Origin: Variovorax beijingensis | GTDB lineage: Bacteria > Pseudomonadota > Gammaproteobacteria > Burkholderiales > Burkholderiaceae_C | DNA length: 64,000 bases | Direction of reading: 5' to 3' | NCBI RefSeq assembly: GCF_007828835.1 | Contig: NZ_VIVL01000004.1 | Span: 310,001-374,000 of the forward strand | Shown here: piece by piece, positions 1 through 9,586 of the stretch | How positions within the stretch are numbered: position 1 is the first letter of the stretch | Layout of the letters: the number at the start of each line of letters is the position of its first letter | Position numbers and translations under genes: made by a program | Notes under the pieces: generated by a model | The model's input: only the letters and a program-made list of their open reading frames with translations | Databases searched by the model: none | Told to the model about the DNA's origin: nothing

Positions 1-358
1 GCAGGCCGCGCAGCAGCGAGCGGTGGCAGCGCGATTCGTCCTCGCAGTAGCAGCCGACCGAAAACGCCGCCGTGTGTGACAGGGCGGCCAGCAGGTCGAT
101 GCTGCGGCTTGCATCGGCCTCGGCCATCTCGGACTTGTACTTGCGCATGAAGGCATTCCACTGCGCAGGGGTTTCCGCCTCCTGGCCCAGCTTCATGGTC
201 TCCGCGGAAGGCGCGAGATTGGGGTACCACACGTCATACCAGTCCTGCGATGCGAACTCGGTCTTCGGAACGCCGCGCGGCGGACGGCGCACGGTGCCGA
301 TGCGCAGGCCCTCTCCGGCCGTGCGCGGCGTGCCCAGGCGAACGATGCGGATGCTCAT
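1..358 (-). CDS. DUF488 family protein (partial, runs off left edge)
   Basis: The reading frame starts at an ATG at 358, preceded by a good ribosome site (AAAGGAGA), and runs off the window, so only about 119 N-terminal residues are visible. The visible protein begins MSIRIVRLGTPR and contains a WYDVWYPNLAPS segment and a cysteine-rich SVGCYCEDESRCHRS motif, both typical of DUF488/YeaO-like proteins. Family members are small and of unknown biochemical function. It lies 29 bases downstream of the phosphatase gene on the same strand, so the two are probably co-transcribed. The family call is confident; the role is not known. Confidence 0.85.
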   Translation of the reverse strand, partial: MSIRIVRLGTPRTAGEGLRIGTVRRPPRGVPKTEFASQDWYDVWYPNLAPSAETMKLGQEAETPAQWNAFMRKYKSEMAEADASRSIDLLAALSHTAAFSVGCYCEDESRCHRSLLRGL

Positions 359-387
359 GCAGGGTCTCCTTTCTCTCTCAGTTGGCT

Positions 388-2247
388 TCAGGTGCCGACG
401 ATAGCGCCATCGCGCCGGCGGATCGCAAGCGTGGCCGAGCGCGGCCGCGCGCTGCCGGGCACGGTGCCGTCGGGCCAGGCGCTGTTGGGTGCGGCGCTGC
501 CGTCGTCGCGCGATTCGCCCGGGTGCTGGATGTTGACGAACAGCGTGCGCCGGTCGGGCGTCACCACGCAGCCCGTGACCTCGCTGCCACTCGGCGCCGT
601 GAGAAAGCGCTTGATGCGGCCCGTGGCCGGATCGGCGCACAGCATCTGGTTGTTGCCGAGCGCGGCATAAGGCGGCTTGCCGATGAGCTGGCCGCTCATG
701 TCGGTCTGGATCCAGAGCAGGCCGCCGCTGTCGAAATGCAGGCCGTCGGGGCTGCCGAAGACATCGGCGTCGTCCGATGGATAGCGCGCGCCGCTGCCCG
801 CCTGCGCGGGATGGCCGGCCAGCGCGAAGTGGTCCCAGCCGAAGCTCGCGCTGCCGGCATCGCCGCCGTCCTCGCGCCAGCGCAGGATGCCGCCGAAGAG
901 GTTGCCGGCACGCGGGTTGGCCGCATCGGGCGCGGGCTTGCCCGGTTCGCCGCGCTGGCTGTTGTTGGTGAGCGTGACGTACACCTCGCCGGTCTGCGGA
1001 TGCACTGCGATCCATTCGGGGCGGTCCATCTTGGTGGCGCCCACTGCGTCGGCGGCCAGCCTGGCGTGGATCAGCACCTCGGCCTGGCCGGCGAAGCCGC
1101 TGTCCGCGTCGAGGCCGTTGCGGCCGTGCACGAGTTCGAGCCACTGGCCGCGGCCGCCGGCATCGAAGCGTGCGGCATAGAGCGTGCCTTCGTCGAGCAG
1201 GCGGCTGTTGGCGGAAGCCCGGGAGCCGTCGCCGGCCATCGAGACCTTGCCGTGGCTCACGAACTTGTAGATGTATTCGAACCTGGCGTCGTCGCCCATG
1301 TAGACGACGACACGCCCGTCCCTGGCGAGCGTGCAGGTCGCGCTTTCCTGGCGCTTGCGTCCGAGCGCGGTGCGCTTGACCGGTTTGGCCGCGGGATCGA
1401 AGGGATCGATTTCCACCACCCAGCCGAAGCGGTGGGGCTCGTTCGGATGCCGGCTCATGTCGAAGCGTTCCTCGAAGCGCCAGTACTCCACCCACTGCGA
1501 GCCCGGCACCGTGCCGTAGCGGCGCTGCGCGGACGTGGCGTCCTTTGCCGCTTCCTTCGGCCCGCCGAAGTAGCCGTGGAAGTTTTCTTCGCAGCTCAGG
1601 TAGGTGCCCCAGGGCGTGACGCCCATCGCGCAGTTGGCGAAGGTGCCGAGCACTTCGTCGCCGGCCGGATTGGCGGCGGTGCGCATCGGCGCCGCGCCCG
1701 CGGCGGGGCCGGCGATGCGCATGGGCGTCTGCCCGTGCACGCGCCGCGCGTAGGGCGAGGGCCGCACCTGGCGCCAGCCATCGCGCGTGCGGCGGATCTC
1801 GATGACCGAGACGCCCATCGCATGCAGCGACTTGCGCACCTTCTCGGCGATCCACTCCTTGCTGCCGTCGGCATGGAGCAGTTGCTCGTCGGTGTACTCG
1901 TGGTTCATCACGAGCAGGCCGCGGTCCGATGACGCGAGCGGAAAGAAGTGCATGCCATCGTGATGCATGCCGGCCTGCAGCGCCTGGTCGGCGGCGCTGT
2001 TGCTGCCGTCGGGCGCGAAGGCCGGCATGGGATGCTCCGCGATGCCGGTGGGCGTGCCCCAGGGATAGAGCAGCTGCCATTCGTATTCGGGCGGCACCAC
2101 CACCGCATCGCGCAGCGACGCCGGCACCGCGGTGAAGCCGAGCACGGGCCCGCCCGGGCCGGCGGGCGCGCTGGTGCCCTGGGAATGGAGCAGCGCCACC
2201 ACGGCGGCGGCACCCGATTGCAGAAAGATGCGGCGGTCCAGGGGCAT
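388..2247 (-). CDS. PhoX-type (DUF839) secreted phosphatase
   Basis: A 619-residue protein of the DUF839/PhoX family, calcium- and iron-dependent alkaline phosphatases that release phosphate from organic esters outside the cytoplasm. The N-terminus MPLDRRIFLQSGAAAV has a twin-arginine pattern followed by a hydrophobic stretch, which supports Tat export and the start at 2247. An in-frame ATG at 2286 is possible, but it would put 13 residues in front of the Tat motif. Family-like segments follow: LLVMNHEYTDEQLLHADG, TYLSCEENFHGYFGG, FGWVVEIDPFDP, a metal-site-like ESATCTLARDGRVVVYMGDD, and a C-terminal FVNIQHPGE. The enzymatic specificity is inferred from the family. The DUF488 gene follows closely. 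Confidence 0.85.
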   Translation of the reverse strand: MPLDRRIFLQSGAAAVVALLHSQGTSAPAGPGGPVLGFTAVPASLRDAVVVPPEYEWQLLYPWGTPTGIAEHPMPAFAPDGSNSAADQALQAGMHHDGMHFFPLASSDRGLLVMNHEYTDEQLLHADGSKEWIAEKVRKSLHAMGVSVIEIRRTRDGWRQVRPSPYARRVHGQTPMRIAGPAAGAAPMRTAANPAGDEVLGTFANCAMGVTPWGTYLSCEENFHGYFGGPKEAAKDATSAQRRYGTVPGSQWVEYWRFEERFDMSRHPNEPHRFGWVVEIDPFDPAAKPVKRTALGRKRQESATCTLARDGRVVVYMGDDARFEYIYKFVSHGKVSMAGDGSRASANSRLLDEGTLYAARFDAGGRGQWLELVHGRNGLDADSGFAGQAEVLIHARLAADAVGATKMDRPEWIAVHPQTGEVYVTLTNNSQRGEPGKPAPDAANPRAGNLFGGILRWREDGGDAGSASFGWDHFALAGHPAQAGSGARYPSDDADVFGSPDGLHFDSGGLLWIQTDMSGQLIGKPPYAALGNNQMLCADPATGRIKRFLTAPSGSEVTGCVVTPDRRTLFVNIQHPGESRDDGSAAPNSAWPDGTVPGSARPRSATLAIRRRDGAIVGT

Positions 2248-2340
2248 GGGTCCAGGGGGTGTTGAGTAGGTGACAGGCGCCATCATCGCCGAGCGCCCGT
2301 GCCGGGCGATACTGGCGCGAAGACCGAAGGAGACACTGCC

Positions 2341-3168
2341 ATGGCCGAGCGAATCGAATGGACCCGCCACCCCGACGGCGTGGTGCAACTCCAGCTTGCA
2401 CGTGCGGACAAGATGAACGCGCTCGATCCCGCGATGTTCGATGCGCTGATCGAAGCGGGCGAGGCCCTGCGCGAAGACGCGGCGGTGCGCGCGGTGGTCA
2501 TTTCCGGCCAGGGCAAGGCGTTCTGCGCGGGGCTGGACATGGCCTCCTTCGAGCGCATGGGGCAGGGGGCCGCCAGCGCGGTGCTGGGCGCGGCCGCGGG
2601 CGGCACCGACCTGTCCGCGCGCACGCACGGCATCTCGAACGCGGCGCAGTACGTGGCCATGGCCTGGCGCGAGGTGCCGGTGCCCGTCATTGCCGCCGTG
2701 CACGGCGTGGCTTTCGGCGGCGGCCTCCAGGTGGCGCTGGGGGCCGACATCCGCATCGTGGCGCCCGACACCAAGCTGTCGGTGATGGAAATCAAGTGGG
2801 GCCTGGTGCCCGACATGGGCGGCATGGTGCTGATGCGCGAACTCGCGCGCAGCGACGTGGTGCGCGAACTCACCTTCACGGGCCGCATCTTCTCGGGCGA
2901 GGAAGCCCTGCAGCTCGGCTTTGCCACGCGGCTGGCGGCCGATCCGCTCGCCGAGGCGCTTCAGATGGCGCACGGCATCGCGGTCAAGAGCCCCGACGCC
3001 ATCCGGGCGGGCAAGCGCCTGCTCAATGCGGCGCTGTCGCACAGCGCGGCCGAGCTGCTGATCGCCGAATCGGTGGAGCAGCAGGCCTTGATCGGAAGCG
3101 CGAACCAGAAGGAGGCCGTGCAGGCCAACATCGAGCGGCGGCCGCCGCGATTCAGCTCGCCGGCCTGA
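2341..3168 (+). CDS. Crotonase / enoyl-CoA hydratase family protein
   Basis: A 275-residue crotonase-fold protein that probably hydrates or isomerises an acyl-CoA. The ATG at 2341 is preceded by GAAGGAGA at a good distance and is preferred over an in-frame start at 2299. Family segments visible are SGQGKAFCAGLDMASF (first oxyanion-hole strand), AVHGVAFGGGLQVALGADIRI (second oxyanion-hole Gly and substrate pocket) and MEIKWGLVPDMGG. The usual catalytic Glu pair of bona fide hydratases is not obvious, so the exact reaction is open. It is divergent from the PhoX gene and ends just before a terminator, so it is probably monocistronic. Confidence 0.88.
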   Translation: MAERIEWTRHPDGVVQLQLARADKMNALDPAMFDALIEAGEALREDAAVRAVVISGQGKAFCAGLDMASFERMGQGAASAVLGAAAGGTDLSARTHGISNAAQYVAMAWREVPVPVIAAVHGVAFGGGLQVALGADIRIVAPDTKLSVMEIKWGLVPDMGGMVLMRELARSDVVRELTFTGRIFSGEEALQLGFATRLAADPLAEALQMAHGIAVKSPDAIRAGKRLLNAALSHSAAELLIAESVEQQALIGSANQKEAVQANIERRPPRFSSPA

Positions 3169-3194
3169 GCCCCGTCCCAGGGAGGACCCCCAAA

Positions 3195-3217
3195 GGCCGG
3201 ATTCCGGTCTTTTTTTT
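3195..3217 (+). terminator. Rho-independent terminator after the crotonase gene
   Basis: A GC-rich hairpin (GGCCGG, loop ATT, CCGGTC) is followed directly by a run of eight T. It lies 27 bases after the crotonase stop codon. Confidence 0.8.
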
Positions 3218-3305
3218 GCCTTTTTGGTGCAGAAAACAAGCAAATCGACACACCCAGCCGGCGGTATGTAAGAATTAAGTATCCTTGTAGGTGTGCGATC
3301 TCCAC

Positions 3306-3324
3306 CACAAAGCTTCACTTTGTG
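3306..3324. promoter_or_regulatory. Perfect 7-bp inverted repeat, possible operator
   Basis: CACAAAG and CTTTGTG are separated by five bases, about 100 bases upstream of the small open frame at 3426. There is no T-run after it, so an operator is more likely than a terminator. The protein that binds it is unknown. Confidence 0.35.
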
Positions 3325-3425
3325 TGAGGAAGGTCACGTCTCGCAAAGGAAAAAGGGCCGGGAAAGGTGGATGTCTTGGTCACATTCCCTAACAATTAAT
3401 CCTTTTGATTGCGACGGCGCTCTGC

Positions 3426-3737
3426 ATGTCGACCACTTTTTTCTGCAACCTCAGTTTGCCCGTGCTGGTGGGCGAGGATCGCTACAGGTACTTGCCCGTC
3501 GTCGCGGTGTTCCGCAGCATTCCGTTCGACCAGGTGGACGAGTGGGTGATGCATCCCGACGGCCAGCCGCGCAGCGATCGCGAATTGGCGGCAGAAGTGC
3601 TGGTGGAAATCCGCGAGCCGGCCGGCGGGAGCGTACGCAATGCGCCGCACTCCTTGGAGGTGGCCGATGTCCTCCAGTTGGACCGTGCGGCCGCCATCGT
3701 CGTAGCGACCTTTCTTGCAGCCTTGCCGCGCGCCTGA
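3426..3737 (+). CDS. Hypothetical protein, about 103 residues
   Basis: I do not recognise this protein. The ATG at 3426 gives MSTTFFCNLSLPVLVGEDRY, followed by a plausible soluble sequence with an ELAAEVLVEIREPAGGS segment and a hydrophobic C-terminal helix (AAAIVVATFLAAL). An in-frame upstream start at 3405 exists; neither has a clear ribosome site. The composition is less biased than that of the opposite-strand frames here, which supports it modestly. It is isolated between the crotonase terminator and the convergent PLP enzyme gene. Confidence 0.5.
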   Translation: MSTTFFCNLSLPVLVGEDRYRYLPVVAVFRSIPFDQVDEWVMHPDGQPRSDRELAAEVLVEIREPAGGSVRNAPHSLEVADVLQLDRAAAIVVATFLAALPRA

Positions 3738-3787
3738 CGAGCGCGGGAAACCGGCCGCACGCCCCGCCGCGACCCTGATGCGGGTTT

Positions 3788-4933
3788 TCAGTGCCTGCCG
3801 CGCGCATCCACCGGCCAGATCGCGACCAGCGTGTCGCCGTCGACCACATGGTAGGCGTCGTGCAGGTTGACGGTCGGGTCGCAATGCGGCGTGATGAACT
3901 CCACCCGGTCGCCGAGCGCGGGCCGCTGCCCGGCGCAGAACAGCTTGCCGTGCTCGTCGCCGAAGAAAGCGTAGCGGCTCGCCGGATCGGCACCGCGTGC
4001 CACCAGCGGCACGCCGCAGTCGGTGGCAAAGCACTTGGTGCCGCCGTCCACGGTGACCCATTCCGCCGCATTGGTGCTCACCACCGCCGTCTGGACGAAC
4101 AGCGACACCTCGAACGGTGAAGGCTGCCCCGGGCTGCCCTGCAGCACCTGCGCATATTCCGCGTCCATGAACACGTAGGAGCCGGCCTGCAATTCGGTGA
4201 AGGCGTCCCGCTGCGCGTCGAGGTCGTGCGTGCCGGTACCCGCGCCCGTGACGATCTCGAAGTGAATGCCGCTGCGCTCGGCGTCCGCGACGATGCGCGC
4301 GATGGCTTCGCGCAGGCCGGCCGCGGCGGCGCTGCGCTGCTGCCGGTCGACGATGTGCTGCAGGTTGCCGGCGTAGGCCTGCAGCCCGCGCAGCTTCAGG
4401 CGCGGCTCGGCCGCAATGCAGCGCGCGAGCTCGAGCACCTGCGCCTCGCTGGCCGCGCCCGTGCGGTTGTAGCCGGCGCCGTAGTCGACCAGCACTTCGA
4501 GAGGATGCGGCAGGCCGAGCGTGGCGGCGGCCAGGTCGGCGGCATTGCGCGGGTCGTCCACCACCACCATCATTCCGCCGGGGCCGGCCAGCCTGGCCAG
4601 CCTGACCACGCGCGCGATCTTGCTCGGCGTGACGGCCGGCGAGGTGATCAGCACGTCCGGAATGCCGGCCTTGACCATGACCTCGGCCTCGCCCAGCGTG
4701 ACGCAGCTCACGCCGATGGCACCCGCGGCCACCTGGCGGCGCGCGATCTCCACCGACTTGTGCGTTTTCACATGCGGCCGCAGGCCGACGCCGCGCGCCT
4801 TGGCAAAGGCGGCCATGCGCTCGATGTTGCGCGTCAGCGCGCCAAGATCGAGCAGCAGCGCCGGCGTGTCGAGCGACTGCCGGCCGCCGGCAATTCCGAT
4901 CAGCGGTTTGTTGACTTGCGAATCAGGAAGCAT
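3788..4933 (-). CDS. DSD1 family PLP-dependent enzyme (D-threonine aldolase / D-serine dehydratase type)
   Basis: A 381-residue fold-type III PLP enzyme. The N-terminal alanine-racemase-like barrel begins LDTPALLLDLGALTRNIERM and contains RPHVKTHKS, where the lysine is the expected PLP Schiff-base residue. GVSCVTLGEAEVMVKAGI and LQAYAGNLQH follow. The C-terminal domain carries ITPHCDPTVNLHD, whose His and Cys match the zinc-ligand pair of eukaryotic-type D-serine dehydratase. The likely reaction is cleavage or dehydration of a D-3-hydroxy-amino acid; the precise substrate cannot be read from sequence. It is separated from the amidase gene by a small membrane protein gene, all on the minus strand. 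Confidence 0.88.
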   Translation of the reverse strand: MLPDSQVNKPLIGIAGGRQSLDTPALLLDLGALTRNIERMAAFAKARGVGLRPHVKTHKSVEIARRQVAAGAIGVSCVTLGEAEVMVKAGIPDVLITSPAVTPSKIARVVRLARLAGPGGMMVVVDDPRNAADLAAATLGLPHPLEVLVDYGAGYNRTGAASEAQVLELARCIAAEPRLKLRGLQAYAGNLQHIVDRQQRSAAAAGLREAIARIVADAERSGIHFEIVTGAGTGTHDLDAQRDAFTELQAGSYVFMDAEYAQVLQGSPGQPSPFEVSLFVQTAVVSTNAAEWVTVDGGTKCFATDCGVPLVARGADPASRYAFFGDEHGKLFCAGQRPALGDRVEFITPHCDPTVNLHDAYHVVDGDTLVAIWPVDARGRH

Positions 4934-5015
4934 GGGAAACCTTTGCGGGGGCGCGCGCCGGCGCGATGAACGAATGGCGAAATGATCGCACCGAAAGGGC
5001 TTCGGCGATGCGTCG

Positions 5016-5312
5016 TCAGTCGTCGCGAGCCGGCAGCCGGTGCGCCGGGCGCCGCAGCGCCAGCCACCAGAAGAGTCCCGCGTTGACGGCCCAGCCTCCG
5101 GTCAGCAGGAGCAGTGCGGTCCGCGCCACGCCCGGCGCAAGGTCGAGCGTCAGCAGGGCGAGCGACCATGGCAGGGCCCCGGCGATCGCCACCAGCATGG
5201 CCATCTCGCTGTCCGGAAAGGCCTCGCTCGAAACAACGCACACCACGCCCGCGGCCGTATAGGCGAGCGCGCCGACGCGCCACCAGGAAGGAAAGATCGG
5301 TCGGGTGTCCAT
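5016..5312 (-). CDS. Small hypothetical membrane protein
   Basis: A 98-residue protein with about three hydrophobic segments: VGALAYTAAGVVCVV, AMLVAIAGALPWSLALLTL and ALLLLTGGWAVNAGLFWWLAL. It ends in a basic tail, RRPAHRLPARDD. The start at 5312 (MDTRPIFPSWW) is chosen because the sequence upstream is low-complexity; an ATG at 5321 is also possible, and neither has a strong ribosome site. It sits between two enzyme genes on the same strand. No family is recognised and no function is proposed. Confidence 0.65.
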   Translation of the reverse strand: MDTRPIFPSWWRVGALAYTAAGVVCVVSSEAFPDSEMAMLVAIAGALPWSLALLTLDLAPGVARTALLLLTGGWAVNAGLFWWLALRRPAHRLPARDD

Positions 5313-5386
5313 GGTGTGCATGGTGCAACGATTGCAGAGGGCGCAGGCATGCCGCGACAGCCGCCCGCGCGAAGCGATGTAAGCCT

Positions 5387-6814
5387 TCAGGCGATGGCGG
5401 GCGCCACCGGCGCGGGTGGAAGAACGGCTTCGATGGCGAGCGCCAGCGCGAGCAGCGCACTGTCCGATCCGGCCGGGCCTGTCAGTTCCATTCCCGCGGG
5501 CAGGCCGCCGCGCGCGAGGCCCATCGGCAGGCTCAGCGCGGGCAGTCCCGCCATGCCGGCCGGACCGGTATTGCGGATGTAGGCGGAGAAGGCCGATACC
5601 GGCCGGCCGCACAGCATGACCTCCACGTCTTCGCCGATGCGCGCCGCGCAGAGCGGGCTGGTCGGGAACACCAGCGCGGCGATGGCGTTCTGCGCGAAGC
5701 AGCGGCGATACGCCTCCTGCATGCGCGGGCGCAGCACCCCGAGCGCGTGGCGGTAGGCCGGCGTGCCGATCGCGCCCGGTCCGAACAGGCGCTCGAACAG
5801 CGGCCGGACGTCGGGGCTCACGACGGCATCGGCGAGTGCGCGGGCATCGAAGGGGCGCTCGTGGCGCGCGAAGTAGGCCTGCAGCGCAGGCAGGATCTCG
5901 TAGAGAGAGATCGACATGGAGCCCTGCTGGAACAGCGCGCCGGCTTCGCCCAGATCGCAGGGCACCAGCACCGCGCCAGCGCTGCGTAGCCGCTCGAGCG
6001 CGTCCTGCGCCAGTGCAGCCACCGGCGGATCGATCTCGTCCCAGAAGTAGCGCTGCGGCACGCCCAGGCGCACGCCAGCGAGCGGCGCCGGCGCCAGCCG
6101 GAGGGGGCCATCGGCGATGGCATGGTCGATCAGCACGCAGTCGTCCACGTTGCGCGCCATGGCGCCTGCGGTGTCGAAGGTGGGCGAGATCGGCACAAGT
6201 CCGTCCCCAGGCCAGCGGCCGATGGTGGGCCTGAAGCCGACCAGGCCGCACAGCGCGGCGGGCACCCGGACCGAGCCGCCCGTGTCCGTGCCGATGGCCG
6301 CGGGAACGGCGCGCATGCCGAGCAATGTTGCGTTGCCACCGCTCGAGCCGCCTGAAATGCGCGAGGGATCGAAGGGGTTGCGCGACGGGCCGAACGCGTG
6401 GTTGTGGCCGGTGACGCCTTGCGACCACTCGTGCAGATTCGTCTTGCCAAGCACCAGCGCACCCGCAGCCAGCAGGCGCTGCGTCACGCCCGCCGCGCGG
6501 CGCGGACGGTGGTCCGCCATCCACGGGCTGCCGGCGGTGGTGGGAAAGCCGACCACGTCGATGTTGTCCTTGAACGCGAGCGGCACGCCATGCAGAGCGC
6601 GCGCGCCGGCGGCAGGCCGGGGCGCTGCGTCGAGCGCCAAGGCCTCACTGCGAAGGCGCTGCGCGTCCTGGTGCAGCAGGCCACCGAGGGAGGCGGCTGC
6701 GGTACTGCGCCGCAGCAGCGCATCCACATAGTCTGCGGTGCGGAGCTCGCCTCGCGCCATCTGCTCCGCGGCTTCGCGGGCGGAGAGATCGGTGAGCGCA
6801 TGGATTCGGTTCAT
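5387..6814 (-). CDS. Amidase (amidase signature family)
   Basis: A 475-residue amidase-signature enzyme that hydrolyses a carboxamide to acid and ammonia. The Ser-cisSer-Lys triad can be placed: Lys in GVPLAFKDNIDV, the cis-Ser region in SRISGGSSGGNA, and the nucleophile in GTDTGGSVRVPAALCG. FRPTIGRWPGDGLVPISPTFDTAG is also typical of the family. Length is normal. It is divergent from the importer and catabolic cluster that begins at 6955 and shares a 140-base intergenic region containing an inverted repeat, so it probably acts on the same substrate. The substrate is unknown. Confidence 0.92.
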   Translation of the reverse strand: MNRIHALTDLSAREAAEQMARGELRTADYVDALLRRSTAAASLGGLLHQDAQRLRSEALALDAAPRPAAGARALHGVPLAFKDNIDVVGFPTTAGSPWMADHRPRRAAGVTQRLLAAGALVLGKTNLHEWSQGVTGHNHAFGPSRNPFDPSRISGGSSGGNATLLGMRAVPAAIGTDTGGSVRVPAALCGLVGFRPTIGRWPGDGLVPISPTFDTAGAMARNVDDCVLIDHAIADGPLRLAPAPLAGVRLGVPQRYFWDEIDPPVAALAQDALERLRSAGAVLVPCDLGEAGALFQQGSMSISLYEILPALQAYFARHERPFDARALADAVVSPDVRPLFERLFGPGAIGTPAYRHALGVLRPRMQEAYRRCFAQNAIAALVFPTSPLCAARIGEDVEVMLCGRPVSAFSAYIRNTGPAGMAGLPALSLPMGLARGGLPAGMELTGPAGSDSALLALALAIEAVLPPAPVAPAIA

Positions 6815-6908
6815 GGAGGATTCAAATTGGGGCAGAGGCCATGCGGGAGTGCATGTTCCGGGCCAATTCGCCGCCCCGGAGGCTGTAAAACCGCCTGAAA
6901 TGACGTGG

Positions 6909-6943
6909 CATGGATACTGCTTAAATAGTTTTTTGTATCCATG
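6909..6943. promoter_or_regulatory. 9-bp perfect inverted repeat, candidate GntR operator between the divergent transcription units
   Basis: CATGGATAC at 6909-6917 and GTATCCATG at 6935-6943 are exact reverse complements separated by 17 AT-rich bases. The repeat ends 11 bases before the GTG start of the binding-protein gene and lies in the only intergenic region between the amidase and the cluster. The cluster's own GntR/FCD regulator (12041-12787) is the obvious candidate ligand. Binding is inferred. Confidence 0.55.
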
Positions 6944-6954
6944 AGGCCTTCCAC

Positions 6955-7962
6955 GTGTCTTTCAAGTCCTTGCGTTTCCTGACTCTCGCCGCAGCGTCGA
7001 TGGCGCTTCTTGCGAGCCTGCCGGCATCCGCTGCGGAGAAGGTGTCGCTGCGCCTCAAATGGCTGGCGCAGGCGCAGTTCGCCGGCTTCTACGTGGCCAA
7101 GGCCAAGGGCTTCTACGACCAGGGTGGCCTCGACCTGACGATCAATCCGGGCGGGCCCAATCTCAACGTCGAGACCCTCGTCGCTTCGGGCAACGACACC
7201 TTCGGCCTCGCCGGCGGCACGGAGACGGTGCTGCTGGCGCGCGAGAAAGGCCTGCCGCTGGTGTGCATCGGCGTCACGGTGCAGACCACGCCCTTCACCT
7301 ATGTCACCTACAAGGATTCGGGCATCACCCAGGTGAAGGACTTCGCGGGCAAGAAGGTGGCCACGTGGTTCACCGGCACGCAGTACACGCTCTATTCGAT
7401 GCTCGCTTCGGCCGGCATGAAGCAGGGCGACCTGACCATCGTGCCGCAGTCGGGCTCGATGGCGCCTTTCGTCGAGAAGCAGTTCGACGTGGCCGCCGCC
7501 ACCTACTACAACGAACTCAACGTGCTCAAGGCGCAGGGCCTGGGCGACAAGCTCACGCTCATCAAGCCCGATGACTACGGCGTGATCGTGCAGCAGGACA
7601 CGGTGCTCGTGTCCGAGAAATACCGCAACGAAAAGCCGCAGCAGGTGCAGGCCTTCATGAACGCGACCATCAAGGGCTGGAAGTACGCGCTGCAGAACAA
7701 GAAGGAAGCCATCGACATCGTCATGGCCGCATCGCCCAGCCTGAACCGCGCGCACCAGGAAGCGATGCTCGACGAGTTCGAGAAGCTCGTGAAGGCCGGC
7801 AAGGGCACGACCGACGGCATCCTCGCCATCGACCTGCCGACGGTCGAGAAGATGCAGACCCAGTTGGTGGGCTACAAGGCGCTGAAGGCGCCGGCCGACC
7901 TGTCGAAGGCCTACGACCCGAGCTTCTGGACGCAGGTGCCGGCCACCGACAAGAAGTTCTGA
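6955..7962 (+). CDS. ABC transporter substrate-binding protein, NMT1/THI5-like
   Basis: A 335-residue periplasmic binding protein. The N-terminus MSFKSLRFLTLAAASMALLA ends in ASA-AE, a clear Sec signal peptide. The mature protein starts VSLRLKWLAQAQFAGFYVAK, the hallmark of NMT1/THI5-like receptors that bind pyrimidine-like or other small N-containing solutes. GTG at 6955 is the only start in frame that gives a complete signal peptide; the ATG at 6941 is out of frame. It is the first gene of a long same-strand cluster and is followed by its ATPase and two permeases. The ligand is unknown. Confidence 0.92.
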   Translation: MSFKSLRFLTLAAASMALLASLPASAAEKVSLRLKWLAQAQFAGFYVAKAKGFYDQGGLDLTINPGGPNLNVETLVASGNDTFGLAGGTETVLLAREKGLPLVCIGVTVQTTPFTYVTYKDSGITQVKDFAGKKVATWFTGTQYTLYSMLASAGMKQGDLTIVPQSGSMAPFVEKQFDVAAATYYNELNVLKAQGLGDKLTLIKPDDYGVIVQQDTVLVSEKYRNEKPQQVQAFMNATIKGWKYALQNKKEAIDIVMAASPSLNRAHQEAMLDEFEKLVKAGKGTTDGILAIDLPTVEKMQTQLVGYKALKAPADLSKAYDPSFWTQVPATDKKF

Positions 7963-7976
7963 GCCGCCGCACGATC

Positions 7977-8827
<851 letters not shown>

Positions 8828-8831
<4 letters not shown>

Positions 8832-9586
8832 GCTTGCCGATGCAACGCATGCTGCGCTCGCCCGTGCTGGCCTTCGTCGGGCTCGCTGTCGTCTGGGAGA
8901 TTGCGGTGCATGCCTTCGCGCCTTCGCCTCGCTACCTGCCGGCGCTGAGCGCGATTGCGCAGGACGCGTGGTCGGTGTGGCCGCAGCTCCTGCGCGGCTT
9001 TGGCCGCACGCTGCTCGAAACCGTGCTGGGCTTCGCGATGGGCGCGGTGTTCGGCTGCCTCTGCGGCACCGTGTTCACCTACTCGCGCTGGATGGAGCGT
9101 TCGGTGTTTCCGCTGTTCGTGGTGTCCCAGACCGTGCCGGTGGTGGCCTTCGGTGCGTTGATCGTCATCTGGTTCGGCAACTCGCTGCTTGCCAAGGTGA
9201 TGACCGCGTTCTTCCTCACCTTCTTCCCGGTGACGGTGAACACCTTGCGCGGCCTCAAGTCGTGCGACCCGCAGCGCATTGCGCTGATGAAGAGTTTTGG
9301 CGCCGGTCGCTTCGTCATGTTCTTCAAGCTGGCCGTGCCCTCGGCGCTGCCGCAGATCATGGTGGGCCTGCGCGTGGCCATCGGCCTGAGCCTGATCGGC
9401 TCGGTGGTGGGCGAATGGTTCGGCGAGACCGTGGGCCTGGGCGTGATGCTGATGGAGGCGATGAACGCCGACCTGGTGCTGCGCCTGTGGGTCGTGATGT
9501 TTGCCTGCGGGCTGATGGGGGCGCTGCTCTACGGCGCGCTCACTTTCGTGGAAAGGAGGCTCGTATGGTGGCGCAGCGAAAGCTGA
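8828..9586 (+). CDS. ABC transporter permease (BPD type), first copy
   Basis: A 252-residue inner-membrane permease with about six hydrophobic segments and the EAA-type loop region MKSFGAGRFVMFFKLAVPSA that docks the ATPase. It starts at the GTG at 8828, inside a GTGA overlap with the ATPase stop. Two different permease genes in tandem point to a heterodimeric channel. The 3' end overlaps the start of the second permease by 22 bases. Confidence 0.92.

Noticed and set aside
250-1932. Long plus-strand open frame opposite the PhoX gene
   Set aside because: Ala/Arg/His-rich translation without motifs; it is the antisense shadow of the PhoX gene on the minus strand.
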